Of a stretch of 34,430 nucleotides of DNA, positions 7,648 to 17,200 are shown piece after piece. The notes beneath the pieces were generated by a model. The model was given only the letters and a program-made list of their open reading frames with translations, was not told the origin of the DNA and did not search any database. Position 1 is the first letter of the stretch. Each line of letters starts with the position of its first letter. The stretch is from Campylobacterales bacterium (GTDB lineage: Bacteria > Campylobacterota > Campylobacteria > Campylobacterales > Nitratiruptoraceae): the NCBI GenBank assembly GCA_027065825.1, contig JAMONM010000038.1:1-34430 (forward strand). Direction: 5' to 3'. The position numbers were made by a program, and so were the translations under genes.

Positions 7648-8922
7648 GAATCTGATCTCTATCGATTCGATAATTTCCGGAGCGAAAACAGATTTTTGCG
7701 AAGATATCAGATACGAAATAGTTGAAGTCACGGCGGCGAAATGGGCTACTTCTATTCCGAAAAGCTCCGCGGCGAGAATTGTAGTGGCGATTGGCGAGTT
7801 TGTGGCTCCCGATAGAACCGAAACAAATCCTAACGCAGCGTATAACGCCACGTCCGCCTCAGCCGTTTGAGCAAACAGATTACCGCAGACCGCTCCTATA
7901 AAAAACAGAGGCGTTACGAATCCTCCGCTTCCTCCAAAGCCCAGCGTTATCAAGGTAAATAGGGTCTTTAAAATAGGATCGTACCATTCGAACTCGTTTG
8001 TGATATAAAAGGCGCGATTAATCGTATCAAGACCTAATCCGAGATATTTATCTCCAAATAGATAGGTCAGAGCAATTAACAGGACTCCTCCTATAAAGCC
8101 CTTTAGAACCGGATCGAGTTCATGTTTTGCGAGACGATTGGCTAGATTCATAGCGACTATGACGCCATATGCCGCGGCTCCGAAAAATATTCCGGCGGCG
8201 ACAGCCTTTATCAAATTCAAAATTTCCCAAAAATCCGGAACCAGTGCGACGTAGATAGGATGGTAAATATACTCCACTTTTAAAATATGCATGCTCCAGT
8301 AGGCGACGAAACTGGAAATAAAAGATGGCACCAGTACTCTATATAGAATTTTACCCGAAAAGAGCGCTTCGAGAGCGAAAAAACCGGCCGCTATCGGCGC
8401 TCCGAAAACCACGGCGAATCCCGCGCTTACCCCGCTGATTATTAGAACTATTTTGTGCTGCTCTTTAAGGCGTAGCGCTCTAGCGCCCAGAGCCGAGACA
8501 AAAGCACCTATTTGCGCCGACGGTGCCTCTTTGCCCGCCGATCCTCCAAAAATCAACGTTATCAACGTTGCAACCTGTTTGGAGAAAAAAGCGGCCGTTT
8601 TTGGTCCGTTTTTGTCGAAAATGGCGGATTTGACCACCTCTTCGGTACCGTCTCCTACGGCTTCTTTCCATTTGTAGCCGGTCAGTGCGGCGCTAAGAGC
8701 CAAAGCTAAAGGTAAAAAAATAAAGGAGGGAGCCCCAAAAAGCTTATGTAAATCGAGATAATTTATGGAAAACTCCAAGAAAATAAGAGCACCGCCCACA
8801 GCGAAACCCACGATAGCACCCGTGAGTGCTGCTATTGCGCTCCATTTGACTATATCGAAGGAGGTTCTGTAAAATTTTTTATATCCTCTAACCAATTTTT
8901 GTCTGTTAAAGACTCTATTCAT
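7627..8922 (-). CDS. ClC family chloride channel/transporter
   Basis: GGSAGKEAPSAQIGA (GKEGP-like), GFGGSGGFVTPLFFIGA (GxFxP-like), about 10 TM segments. Confidence 0.93.
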   Translation of the reverse strand: MNRVFNRQKLVRGYKKFYRTSFDIVKWSAIAALTGAIVGFAVGGALIFLEFSINYLDLHKLFGAPSFIFLPLALALSAALTGYKWKEAVGDGTEEVVKSAIFDKNGPKTAAFFSKQVATLITLIFGGSAGKEAPSAQIGAFVSALGARALRLKEQHKIVLIISGVSAGFAVVFGAPIAAGFFALEALFSGKILYRVLVPSFISSFVAYWSMHILKVEYIYHPIYVALVPDFWEILNLIKAVAAGIFFGAAAYGVIVAMNLANRLAKHELDPVLKGFIGGVLLIALTYLFGDKYLGLGLDTINRAFYITNEFEWYDPILKTLFTLITLGFGGSGGFVTPLFFIGAVCGNLFAQTAEADVALYAALGFVSVLSGATNSPIATTILAAELFGIEVAHFAAVTSTISYLISSQKSVFAPEIIESIEIRFKRAIKD

Positions 8923-9694
8923 CTCTAAAGTGCGCCACTACCGGGGCGTGATCGCTGGGAGTTGGGGATCTTCTTTTTCTGGTCCACAGATCCACATCTA
9001 TATCTTCGCATCGTTCAAAGGCGTTAGGAGAGGTGAGAATATAGTCAATTCTCATACCCTGATTCCTCCAGATGGCTCCGTTTTTATAGTCCCACCATGT
9101 AAATCCCGGTTCGTTAGGTCGGAGCTCTCTGTAAGTATCCACCAAACCGATCGAGACAAAATCCTCAAAAGCCTCCCTCTCCTCATCCATAAATCCTATG
9201 CTTCCCTTTAACAAAACCGGATCCCATACGTCCATATCGTCTCTGGCTACGTTCATGTCGCCGACTACTATCAGTTTTTCTTTTAGAGAGAAGTTTTCGA
9301 CTATATAGCTTTTTAGTTTCGAGAAGAAGCGGAGCTTATATATCAGTTTTTCTCCTTCAAGATCTCCGTGAGGAGCGTATACGTTTATTATACGATAATC
9401 ACCGGCTTTTGCGGCGATAACTCTTTTTTGGTTATCAAAGAGGGAATCGGCGAACCCTTTTTTTATATCGTACAGAGGATATTTTGAGCATATCGCTACG
9501 CCGTTGTACCCTTTTTGTCCGAAAACTGCGCAATCGTATCCTAAACGTTCGAAGCGTTCAAAGGGAAAGTTCTCTTCGGTACATTTTATCTCCTGCAGGG
9601 CCAGCAGGTCTACAGCTCTTTTTTCCTTTAGCCATCTCTCTAACAGATCCATTCTCGCTCTTATCGAGTTTACGTTGAAGGTGGCTATCTCCAT
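8915..9694 (-). CDS. xth: exodeoxyribonuclease III
   Basis: MEIATFNVNSIRARMDLLERWL, LALQEIKCTEENFP, VFGQKGYNGVAI, INVYAPHG, VVGDMNVA, MRIDYILTSP, SDHAPVV. Confidence 0.96.
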   Translation of the reverse strand: MEIATFNVNSIRARMDLLERWLKEKRAVDLLALQEIKCTEENFPFERFERLGYDCAVFGQKGYNGVAICSKYPLYDIKKGFADSLFDNQKRVIAAKAGDYRIINVYAPHGDLEGEKLIYKLRFFSKLKSYIVENFSLKEKLIVVGDMNVARDDMDVWDPVLLKGSIGFMDEEREAFEDFVSIGLVDTYRELRPNEPGFTWWDYKNGAIWRNQGMRIDYILTSPNAFERCEDIDVDLWTRKRRSPTPSDHAPVVAHFRDE

Positions 9695-9857
9695 AGATCT
9701 CCTTTAACGAGTTCAGTATAGCCGAGTTGATCCCTCTTTTGTCCAGAGTTTCCGAAGGCTTTTTTTTCGGTTTTCTAAACTCCAGGTAAGTTCCTATAAG
9801 CGCAAACAGCACTATAAATATCAGTATCGAGACTCTGGATATTGTATCGGTACTCAA
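9558..9857 (-). CDS. small single-TM hypothetical protein; 3' end overlaps xth out of frame
   Basis: Starts with 4-nt ATGA overlap with sixA-like stop; TM then basic region FRKPKKKP. Annotated end is doubtful. Confidence 0.5.
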   Translation of the reverse strand: MSTDTISRVSILIFIVLFALIGTYLEFRKPKKKPSETLDKRGINSAILNSLKEIYGDSHLQRKLDKSENGSVREMAKGKKSCRPAGPAGDKMYRRELSL

Positions 9858-10345
9858 TCTGCTCTCTCCAGCAAAGAGGGGTATATCAGCGCGCGCAGTT
9901 CAAACAGACCCTCTTCGTATAGCAGTTCCGTTATGGAGGATTTTTTTATTTTAACGTTTAAATACTCGCAACCCAAAAAATAGCCTACGGTCTCCGAAAT
10001 ATCCGGTTCGTGCCCAACCATCGCCAGGGTATTTGCTCCGCTATGCTTTTTTATCACTTTTAAATAGTCGCTTTCGGAGGCTCCCGGATTGAGGAGAGGC
10101 TCTTTTACCAAAGGTGCTTCTTTAAAGAATTCGTTCAATATTTTGGCGGTCTGGTATGCTCTAACAGCCTCCGAAGAGACGATCAGATCGATTTTGAATG
10201 TATCTTTGAGGGCTCCAAATAGTTTTTTTGATCGTTCTATCCCTTTTTGAACCAGAGGTCTTTTCATATCGTTACCGAAAAAGAGCGCTCTGTCCGCCGC
10301 TTTTGCGTGTCTGATCAGCAGTATCCTCACTCTCTCTCCTCGCAC
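9854..10345 (-). CDS. SixA-type phosphohistidine phosphatase (histidine phosphatase superfamily)
   Basis: LLIRHAKAADRA (RHG-like), SSEAVRAYQTAKIL, LAMVGHEPDISETVGYF. Confidence 0.9.
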   Translation of the reverse strand: MRGERVRILLIRHAKAADRALFFGNDMKRPLVQKGIERSKKLFGALKDTFKIDLIVSSEAVRAYQTAKILNEFFKEAPLVKEPLLNPGASESDYLKVIKKHSGANTLAMVGHEPDISETVGYFLGCEYLNVKIKKSSITELLYEEGLFELRALIYPSLLERAD

Positions 10346-11514
10346 TCTTTTATTAGTTTATAACCTTTTGCCGCTTTAAGTTTCAAAGGTATTTTGTAGT
10401 ACTGTTCTATCCCCTTTTTGATGATCCAGCCGGCAACTCCTGCGATGTTGAATCCAAAAGGGGTAACTACCAAGGCGTATCTTCCTCCCAGCGCTATCGC
10501 AAGACCCCTCAGCTTTATATCAGCCGCTATCGGCGATTCTTTTTTGATAGCGGCGATAACGTTGCGCGCCGCTATCACTCCGCTTTGTTCCGCGCTTTGG
10601 GCCGTAGGGGGGATCGATTTTCCGTTTTTGTCTTTGAGATCGGCGGCGTCTCCCACGGCGAAAATATTTTCCGTTACTCTAAGATATCGATCCACTTTCA
10701 AAAAACCTTTTTCGCTCTTTTCGAATCTGAGATTCTTAACAAAAACCGACGGCTCTATACCGCCGGCAAATATCGCGAAATCGAACTTTATCTCTCTTTT
10801 GTCGTCCAAAACGGCTACGTTGTCTTTGACCTCTTCGACGCGGCTCTTCACGAGAGTCACCCCCAGGGAGTGGAGCCGGGCTATAACGGTTTCTTGACTC
10901 TTTTTATCCAGACCTTTCAAAATATGGGAGGAGATCAGGGATATTTTTATGTTGCCGCAAGTTAGAGCGTTGTTTTTCGTATATCTGTTGAAATACTCCT
11001 TCATCTCGGCAGCTATCTCAATACCGCTGAGTCCGCCTCCTATTACGGCTATGTTAAAGCTTTTTTCGGCTCTTTGGGGTTCCAGTCTTTCGAAGAGTTC
11101 TGTTTCAAAAAACTGTTTTACCTTCAGAGCCGCTCTGAGGCTTTTTACTCCCAGGGAACGTTCGCCTTTTTCTTCGAAACCTTCCAGAAAACGGGTGACG
11201 CTACCTGTGGCGATAATAAGATAATCGAATGGGTATTCGCCCTTTTCGCATATAAGACGGCCCTCTTCAATCCCTTTTGCGGTATCGGAAACGAATTTAA
11301 ACCCTTTTTCAAAACTGGCTACGAGGGTCGGCAGATAGATTAGAGTGTTTTGAATGGGGATTTTGGAGGCTACCAGATCGTAGCTCTCCGTTTGCAGATA
11401 GTGGTAGGTGTGCTGATCGATTAATACAACCTCCATCTCCTCATCATAGGAGGCCAGCGTCTCCAATGCCTTAATTCCTCCGTAACCGCCGCCCAGTATA
11501 ATAACCTTTTTCAT
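10327..11514 (-). CDS. NAD(P)/FAD-dependent oxidoreductase, NDH-2-like
   Basis: VIILGGGYGGIKALETLA FAD site; DYLIIATGSVT; NIAVIGGGLSGIEIAAEM NAD site; IFAVGDAADLKDKNGKSIPPTAQSAEQSG. Confidence 0.9.
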   Translation of the reverse strand: MKKVIILGGGYGGIKALETLASYDEEMEVVLIDQHTYHYLQTESYDLVASKIPIQNTLIYLPTLVASFEKGFKFVSDTAKGIEEGRLICEKGEYPFDYLIIATGSVTRFLEGFEEKGERSLGVKSLRAALKVKQFFETELFERLEPQRAEKSFNIAVIGGGLSGIEIAAEMKEYFNRYTKNNALTCGNIKISLISSHILKGLDKKSQETVIARLHSLGVTLVKSRVEEVKDNVAVLDDKREIKFDFAIFAGGIEPSVFVKNLRFEKSEKGFLKVDRYLRVTENIFAVGDAADLKDKNGKSIPPTAQSAEQSGVIAARNVIAAIKKESPIAADIKLRGLAIALGGRYALVVTPFGFNIAGVAGWIIKKGIEQYYKIPLKLKAAKGYKLIKECEERE

Positions 11515-11590
11515 AGTGGCTCCTTTCGTAGCCTCCCCCTAAATACAAGCTCTCCCTTTTTCAGATTATAGGAGTACCACTCTTAAAACT

Positions 11591-12622
11591 CTATAAGATT
11601 AGCATAGCGTCGCCGTAACTGTAGAAGCGATACCTTCGTCTAACAGCCAGTTCGTAAAGCTCCATCGTCTTTTTTAGGCCTATAAACGAAGCAACCAGCA
11701 TTATCAGAGTCGATTTTGGCAGATGGAAATTTGTCAGTAGATGATTGACTCTAATGGGAGGATTCATAGGGTTTAGAAATAGATCGCACTCTCCCGAGGG
11801 GATTTTTGTTCTGGCGTAATATTCTACGGCTCTGGTAACGGTGGTTCCGACCGCCAATATTTCCCGATCGGAGTCTATCAGTTTTTGTGTTCGTTTTGGT
11901 ATTTCGAAAAACTCCTTGTGCATGGAGTGTCCCTCTATTCTATCGGTTTTGAGGGGCAAAAACGTTCCGGCGCCTACGTGGAGGGTGACGAAGAACGTAT
12001 CAAACCGTTCGGTAATCTCTTTTTTTAACTCCTCGCCGAAATGAAGCGAAGCGGTAGGCGCGGCAACGGCTCCGTATTTTTGGGCGAAAGGGTTTTGGTA
12101 GAGTTTTTCGTCTTTTTTGGAGGCGGAACGTTTTATATAAGGGGGCAAGGGAACGATTCCTCTTTCGTTCATAAACTCTATAAGCGCTTCAAAATCCATA
12201 GGCGAGCCCTTTTGGTAAAAGCTAACCACTCTCATACCGTTTTGCCCCAGCTCTTCCACGATGGCGGTAACCGAGTCCTCGAAAATGAGCCGACTGCCCT
12301 TTTTCACTCTGCCTCTGATAAAGACTTCGTATCTGCCTTTTGAGAGAGGTCTATCCAGCAGGAGCTCGATTTTGCCGCCGCTGCTTTTTTTACCGAATAG
12401 CCTTGCTTTGATAACTTTGGTATCGTTGAACAATATAGCGCACTCTTTACCGATTAGATCTGGCAGGTTTTTTACAAAGGAGTGTTCCGTTTTACCGCTT
12501 TTTCTATCGTAAACTAGCAATCTTGCGTTTTGGGGAGGGTCGGCCGGTTCTGAGGCGATGAGCTCTTTGGGAAGCTCATAATCGTAGCTCTCCACCAGCG
12601 AAGGGTCCAAAGACTCACTCAT
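11591..12622 (-). CDS. queA: S-adenosylmethionine:tRNA ribosyltransferase-isomerase
   Basis: YDYELPKELIASEPADPPQNARLLVYDR, FNDTKVIKARLFGKK, AAPTASLHF, HVGAGTFLPLKTDRIEGHSMHKEFFEIP, TNFHLPKSTLIMLVASFIG. Confidence 0.96.
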   Translation of the reverse strand: MSESLDPSLVESYDYELPKELIASEPADPPQNARLLVYDRKSGKTEHSFVKNLPDLIGKECAILFNDTKVIKARLFGKKSSGGKIELLLDRPLSKGRYEVFIRGRVKKGSRLIFEDSVTAIVEELGQNGMRVVSFYQKGSPMDFEALIEFMNERGIVPLPPYIKRSASKKDEKLYQNPFAQKYGAVAAPTASLHFGEELKKEITERFDTFFVTLHVGAGTFLPLKTDRIEGHSMHKEFFEIPKRTQKLIDSDREILAVGTTVTRAVEYYARTKIPSGECDLFLNPMNPPIRVNHLLTNFHLPKSTLIMLVASFIGLKKTMELYELAVRRRYRFYSYGDAMLIL

Positions 12623-13343
12623 TGGCGTTTTCCGCTTTGTGTGGATTGATTATTTTCGCTATTAAAATCGAGACGCCATAAAGAATGATCAGCGGACCGG
12701 CCATCATTAGCTGCGAGAGGATATCCGGCGGCGTCAATAGAGCCGCTATCGCGAATATGATTACGATCGCGTATTTAAAGAAGCCTTTGAGACTCTCATC
12801 GGTAACCAGCCCCAAGGTAGCCAGGAAAAAGGTTATTACCGGCAGTTCGAAAGATAGTCCGAATCCGAACATCAGCTTGGTGAAAAAGCCTACGTATTCG
12901 CCTATGCTGGGCAAAGCGGTAAAGAGCTGGCTACCGAAATTTATGAGGTAACTAAATCCGTACGGAAAGACAACGTAGTAGGCAAAAAGCGCACCGGCTA
13001 CGAACATTACGGTGGCGGAAATCACAAAGGGCAGAACCATCTTTTTTTCGTGTTCGTACAGACCCGGCGCTATAAAGAGCCACAGTTGCCAAAAGATTAC
13101 CGGAAGCGAGAGTATGATCGAAGCGAAAAAGGAGACTTTTAGCGCCGTAAAGAAGGCTTCGCCCACTTTGGTAAATATTACGTTGCTTCCTGGAGGCAGG
13201 GACTCTTTTAGGGGTATCATCATCCAATCTAGAATATACTCCCAAAAGGTAAAACAGACCACGAACATGACAAAAAGGGTGGCTATGGATATCAGCAATC
13301 TTTTTCTGAGTTCGGCCAGATGGGGTTTTAAATCTTCAAACAT
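12615..13343 (-). CDS. tatC: twin-arginine translocase subunit TatC
   Basis: HLAELRKRLLISI N-terminus, FTKVGEAFFTALKVS, PGLYEHEKKMVLPF, six TM segments. Confidence 0.95.
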   Translation of the reverse strand: MFEDLKPHLAELRKRLLISIATLFVMFVVCFTFWEYILDWMMIPLKESLPPGSNVIFTKVGEAFFTALKVSFFASIILSLPVIFWQLWLFIAPGLYEHEKKMVLPFVISATVMFVAGALFAYYVVFPYGFSYLINFGSQLFTALPSIGEYVGFFTKLMFGFGLSFELPVITFFLATLGLVTDESLKGFFKYAIVIIFAIAALLTPPDILSQLMMAGPLIILYGVSILIAKIINPHKAENANE

Positions 13344-13722
13344 TTACTTTGTCCTTATCCTCGAAATCCTCTCTTTTTTTGAACTTGACCACCTCTTTTT
13401 TGGCGTTTTCTCTTTTGACTTTGTCTTCGTTCTCCCTTTTTTGTTCCGCAAGATCGCTTATATCCTCTAAATCTTCTATGTGAACCAGTTCCTGGACCTC
13501 TTTGCTTACGGTGTCCATCTTCTTTTTATACTCCATCGCCTCCTCTTTGAGTTCGCTGATTTTAATCTCCTCTTCGAGAGAGACTTTGGCGTCGTTGATC
13601 GCTCTTTTTACGCTTTTTAAAAATTTGGCCGTGTCTATCAGAAATTTCGGAAGCTTTTCCGGACCCAAAAATATGATGGCTACCACGGCTATGACCAGCA
13701 GTTCGGCAAATCCCATAATCAA
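13336..13722 (-). CDS. tatB: twin-arginine translocase subunit TatB (start more likely ATG at 13716)
   Basis: MGFAELLVIAVVAIIFLGPEKLPKFLIDTAKFLKSVKRAI; adjacent to tatC. Confidence 0.93.
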   Translation of the reverse strand: MIMGFAELLVIAVVAIIFLGPEKLPKFLIDTAKFLKSVKRAINDAKVSLEEEIKISELKEEAMEYKKKMDTVSKEVQELVHIEDLEDISDLAEQKRENEDKVKRENAKKEVVKFKKREDFEDKDKVNV

Positions 13723-13772
13723 CCCTTGTAGAGACGCTTTAGGGGAATTTTACATAAAAAGAGATTACAAAA

Positions 13773-14813
13773 CTATAAAGTTTCGCCCAGAATGTAAAGC
13801 GCCAGCTCGTCGGCCAGAAAAAGATTTTTCGCATAGTATCTGCCATTTTTTAGAGTAAGCTTCTCGCCCACCAGGTCGTCGGCCCTCTCTCTCATAGATA
13901 AGGGCAATAACTCGCGTTCGACGCCTACTACGCTTCTTAGACCCAAAAAGAGTTTCTCGATCAGGAGATCGGACCGAGACAGCGTCTCTATCCGGGTTTT
14001 TAGCGGATCTTTTATGTATGCGCGGAGATCTCTTTGCGAATAGAATCGCCTGCTATCGTAAAACCCTACGGCCCCGCAACCTACGCCGATATACGGTTCG
14101 TGCATCCAATAGCCCAGATTGTGCATGCATATTCTGCCGTAGTTTGATACTTCGTACTGGCTGAATTTATCTTGTAGTTTTTCGCCGATCAGCAGATAAA
14201 ATGGCTCTTCGCTGTTTTTGACCTCTTTGCCGTAAAACGCGGTTTGCTCCTCTATCGTTAGCTCGTAGGCGCTGACGTGTTCTATGGGCAAAGAGAGCAG
14301 AATATCCAGATCCTCGTCGATTAGCCGTTTATTGTCGATACTGCACTGATATATAATATCGCAGGAGATCCTTTCAAATCCGGCCTCTTGGGCTCTGTAG
14401 ACAGCTGAAAGGGCCTCTTTTGAGGTGTGGGATCTGCCTAGGAATTTAAGTTTTGCATCGTTAAAACTCTGAACTCCCAGACTGATTCTGTTAACTCCCA
14501 GGCTTCTCATTCCCAAAAGCCACTCCTTGGTGGCGCCGGTAGGATTGGCCTCTGCCGTGATTTCTGCCTCCGGAAGCAGATAAGGTGATATTAGATCGAA
14601 TATCTTTTCGTAATATCCCCATTCGGCGCAAGAGGGGGTCCCTCCTCCAATAAAGACCGTTTTGAGGCTTTCAGCTCTTTGTAGTTCATGTTCGAGTTGA
14701 AGCGTCAAGGCTTCGAAATAGGCTCGTTTTAAATCGTGGTTTTTCGTATAGGATACGAAAGAGCAGTAGTGACATTTGCTGTCGCAAAAAGGTATGTGGA
14801 TATATAGCAGCAT
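13773..14813 (-). CDS. hemW: radical SAM heme chaperone HemW / coproporphyrinogen III oxidase-like
   Basis: LLYIHIPFCDSKCHYCSFVSY (CxxxCxxC), FIGGGTPS, ITAEANP, GVNRISLGVQSFND, LGRSHT, YELTIEEQTAF. Confidence 0.93.
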   Translation of the reverse strand: MLLYIHIPFCDSKCHYCSFVSYTKNHDLKRAYFEALTLQLEHELQRAESLKTVFIGGGTPSCAEWGYYEKIFDLISPYLLPEAEITAEANPTGATKEWLLGMRSLGVNRISLGVQSFNDAKLKFLGRSHTSKEALSAVYRAQEAGFERISCDIIYQCSIDNKRLIDEDLDILLSLPIEHVSAYELTIEEQTAFYGKEVKNSEEPFYLLIGEKLQDKFSQYEVSNYGRICMHNLGYWMHEPYIGVGCGAVGFYDSRRFYSQRDLRAYIKDPLKTRIETLSRSDLLIEKLFLGLRSVVGVERELLPLSMRERADDLVGEKLTLKNGRYYAKNLFLADELALYILGETL

Positions 14814-14914
14814 CTCTTCACCTTGCGCCTTCGAGCGGCTTTATCAGAGTTTAATTCGATGTTGGTTAATATATCACAACTTTAATTTGAATATGAAAAG
14901 GTCGGATTCCGATA

Positions 14915-15382
14915 ATGAATCAAAAACGATACAGACCCAATGTGGCCGCCGTGGTACTCTCTTCGAAATATCCGGAAAAAGTGGAGTTCATGATCGCTCT
15001 ACGAAACGACGTGGATAACGCGTGGCAGTTTCCTCAAGGAGGAATAGACGAGGGAGAAAGCCCCAGAAGGGCGCTTTTTAGAGAGTTGAAAGAGGAGATA
15101 GGCACGGATGAGATAGAGGTGATAGCGGAATATCCGCATTGGGTCAGTTACGACTTTCCGAAAGTTATCGCAAAAAAGATGTATCCTTACGACGGACAGA
15201 AACAGAAATATTTTCTGGTGAGGCTAAAGCCTGGAGCCAAAATAGATCTAAAGACTAAAGAGCCGGAGTTTAGAGAGTACAGATTCGTTCCTCTAAAGGA
15301 GCTTTTCAAATACGTTACCTATTTTAAACGGCCGATATACAAAAAGGTTATCGACTATTTCAAAAAAGAGGGGTACATTTAG
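14915..15382 (+). CDS. rppH: RNA pyrophosphohydrolase (Nudix)
   Basis: YRPNVAAVVLSSKYPEKVEFMIALR, WQFPQGGIDEGESPRRALFRELKEEIGT (Nudix box). Confidence 0.94.
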   Translation: MNQKRYRPNVAAVVLSSKYPEKVEFMIALRNDVDNAWQFPQGGIDEGESPRRALFRELKEEIGTDEIEVIAEYPHWVSYDFPKVIAKKMYPYDGQKQKYFLVRLKPGAKIDLKTKEPEFREYRFVPLKELFKYVTYFKRPIYKKVIDYFKKEGYI

Positions 15383-15383
15383 A

Positions 15384-15416
15384 GCTCAAAGAGCGGACAA
15401 GGTCCGTTTTTTGAGC
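15384..15416 (+). terminator. terminator-like hairpin directly after rppH
   Basis: GCTCAAAGAGCGGAC-AAG-GTCCGTTTTTTGAGC: 15-bp stem (with G.T pairs), loop of 3, T6 tract within the 3' arm; rppH stop ends at 15382. Confidence 0.65.
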
Positions 15417-15434
15417 CCTAAAACTGTGTAAAGG

Positions 15435-16646
15435 ATGCGGATGCTGGTCGTTCAGAAATATGGCGGGACGAGCGTTGGAAGTCTCGAGAGAATACAAAAC
15501 GTGGCAAACAGGGTGGCCAAAACCAAAAAAAGCGGCAGCGACGTGGTCGTAGTCGTTTCCGCCATGAGCGGAGAGACGAACAAACTGATAGAGTACGCCA
15601 ACCACTTTAGCAAAACTCCCAGCAGAGAGGATATGGATCTTTTGCTAAGTTCAGGGGAGAGAGTGACGGCGGCTTTGCTATCGATAGCCTTGAACGAGAT
15701 GGGATTAAAGACCGTGGCCATGACCGGCAGGCAGGCCGGAATAGTTACGGATAGTTCCCATACTACCGCCAGGATAGAAAAGATAGATCCTGAGCCGATC
15801 AAGAGGGAGCTGGAGGCCGGAAAGATAGTTGTTGTAGCGGGTTTTCAGGGTATTAGCAAAGACGGCAAAGTCACCACTTTGGGCAGAGGAGGTAGCGATC
15901 TTACCGCCGTGGCTCTAGCAGGTGCTCTGGGCGCGGCTAGATGCGAGATATATTCCGATGTGGACGGAATATATACCACCGATCCGAGAATCGAGCCAAA
16001 AGCGAGAAAACTGGACAAAATCAGTTACGACGAGATGTTGGAGCTGGCGAGTCTCGGGGCGAAGGTGTTGCAAAATAGGAGCGTGGAGCTGGCGAAAAAG
16101 CTGGGAGTGGTTATCGAAGCCAAAAGCAGTTTTAACGACAACAGAGGAACTATAATAACCAAGGAAGAGGATATCATGGAAAAGCCATTGGTCAGCGGAA
16201 TAGCACTTGATAAGAATCAGGCCAGAGTCAGCCTAAGAGGAGTAGAGGACAGACCGGGTATAGCCGCGGAGATATTCAAGGCGTTGGCGCAGGAGAATAT
16301 AAACGTCGATATGATAGTACAGACGATAGGTAGAGACGGCAAGACCAATTTAGATTTTACGGTACCGCAAAACGAACTTGAGCGCGTAAAACTGATTATG
16401 GACAGATTCAGCCACGAATACGAATCGATAGATTACGATCCGAAAATAGCCAAAGTATCCATAGTCGGCGTAGGCATGAAATCGCACAGCGGCGTAGCCA
16501 GCAAGGCTTTTGAGACCTTGGCGGCCGAGAATATAAACATAGAGATGATAAGTACCAGCGAAATCAAAATCTCGATGATTATTGATGAAAAATATAGCGA
16601 ACTGGCCGTCAGATCTCTGCATGAGGCTTACGAGCTGTATAAATAG
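15435..16646 (+). CDS. lysC: aspartate kinase
   Basis: VQKYGGTSVGSLERIQNVANRV, SAMSGETNKLI, LLSSGERVTAALL, GFQGISKDGKVTTLGRGGSDLTAVALA, two ACT domains. Confidence 0.96.
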   Translation: MRMLVVQKYGGTSVGSLERIQNVANRVAKTKKSGSDVVVVVSAMSGETNKLIEYANHFSKTPSREDMDLLLSSGERVTAALLSIALNEMGLKTVAMTGRQAGIVTDSSHTTARIEKIDPEPIKRELEAGKIVVVAGFQGISKDGKVTTLGRGGSDLTAVALAGALGAARCEIYSDVDGIYTTDPRIEPKARKLDKISYDEMLELASLGAKVLQNRSVELAKKLGVVIEAKSSFNDNRGTIITKEEDIMEKPLVSGIALDKNQARVSLRGVEDRPGIAAEIFKALAQENINVDMIVQTIGRDGKTNLDFTVPQNELERVKLIMDRFSHEYESIDYDPKIAKVSIVGVGMKSHSGVASKAFETLAAENINIEMISTSEIKISMIIDEKYSELAVRSLHEAYELYK

Positions 16647-16654
16647 CGGAGAGA

Positions 16655-17200
16655 TTGATGGAGTTCGACAGATGGACGCTCAACGCCATAAGATATGACG
16701 AGACTATGATGAGCTGGATGGAGGAGCGCAGATACGACTGGGTTCCTCTGGCTTCGGCCGCTATCGAAAAGATACTATCTGGCCACAGCGTCGTGGTGGT
16801 TACGGACGGCGAGAGGGAGTGGTTCGGAGAGTATATACTCTACGCTCTCAATCGTCCCGACAGAAAAAGGCCCATGATACCAGTTTATCTTCTGAAGAAT
16901 ATGGTCCCCTATCTTGACTCTTTGAAAAAAAGCGAAGATATCGATCTGCTGTACGATATGCTCTCTTTGTCTTTCAAAGAGGAGTACTTTTTTTGGTATA
17001 TAGGCAGAGCCGATTCTCCTCGCAGTTCTATAGCCAAGAGAAAAGAGGACAGTTTTTTATGGATCATGGATGAACAGATGCAGAACAATTTCTATCTGAA
17101 ATCTTTCGACGACCTGCTGGATATGAAGCTGTTTCAGCTTTTTAGGCTCTTTGATAGGAGTCTCGAAGCCGCACTCTTTGGAGAAGTCGATCTCAAATGA
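16655..17200 (+). CDS. hobA: HobA, DnaA-binding initiation regulator
   Basis: WTLNAIRYDETMMSWMEERRYDWVPLASAAIEKIL...FLWIMDEQMQNNFYLKSFD; located between lysC and holB/folP as in Helicobacter pylori. Confidence 0.88.
   Translation: MMEFDRWTLNAIRYDETMMSWMEERRYDWVPLASAAIEKILSGHSVVVVTDGEREWFGEYILYALNRPDRKRPMIPVYLLKNMVPYLDSLKKSEDIDLLYDMLSLSFKEEYFFWYIGRADSPRSSIAKRKEDSFLWIMDEQMQNNFYLKSFDDLLDMKLFQLFRLFDRSLEAALFGEVDLK

Noticed and set aside
10418-10965. 159-aa and 126-aa plus-strand ORFs within the oxidoreductase gene
   Set aside because: Antisense to the NDH-2-like CDS; low-complexity translation.
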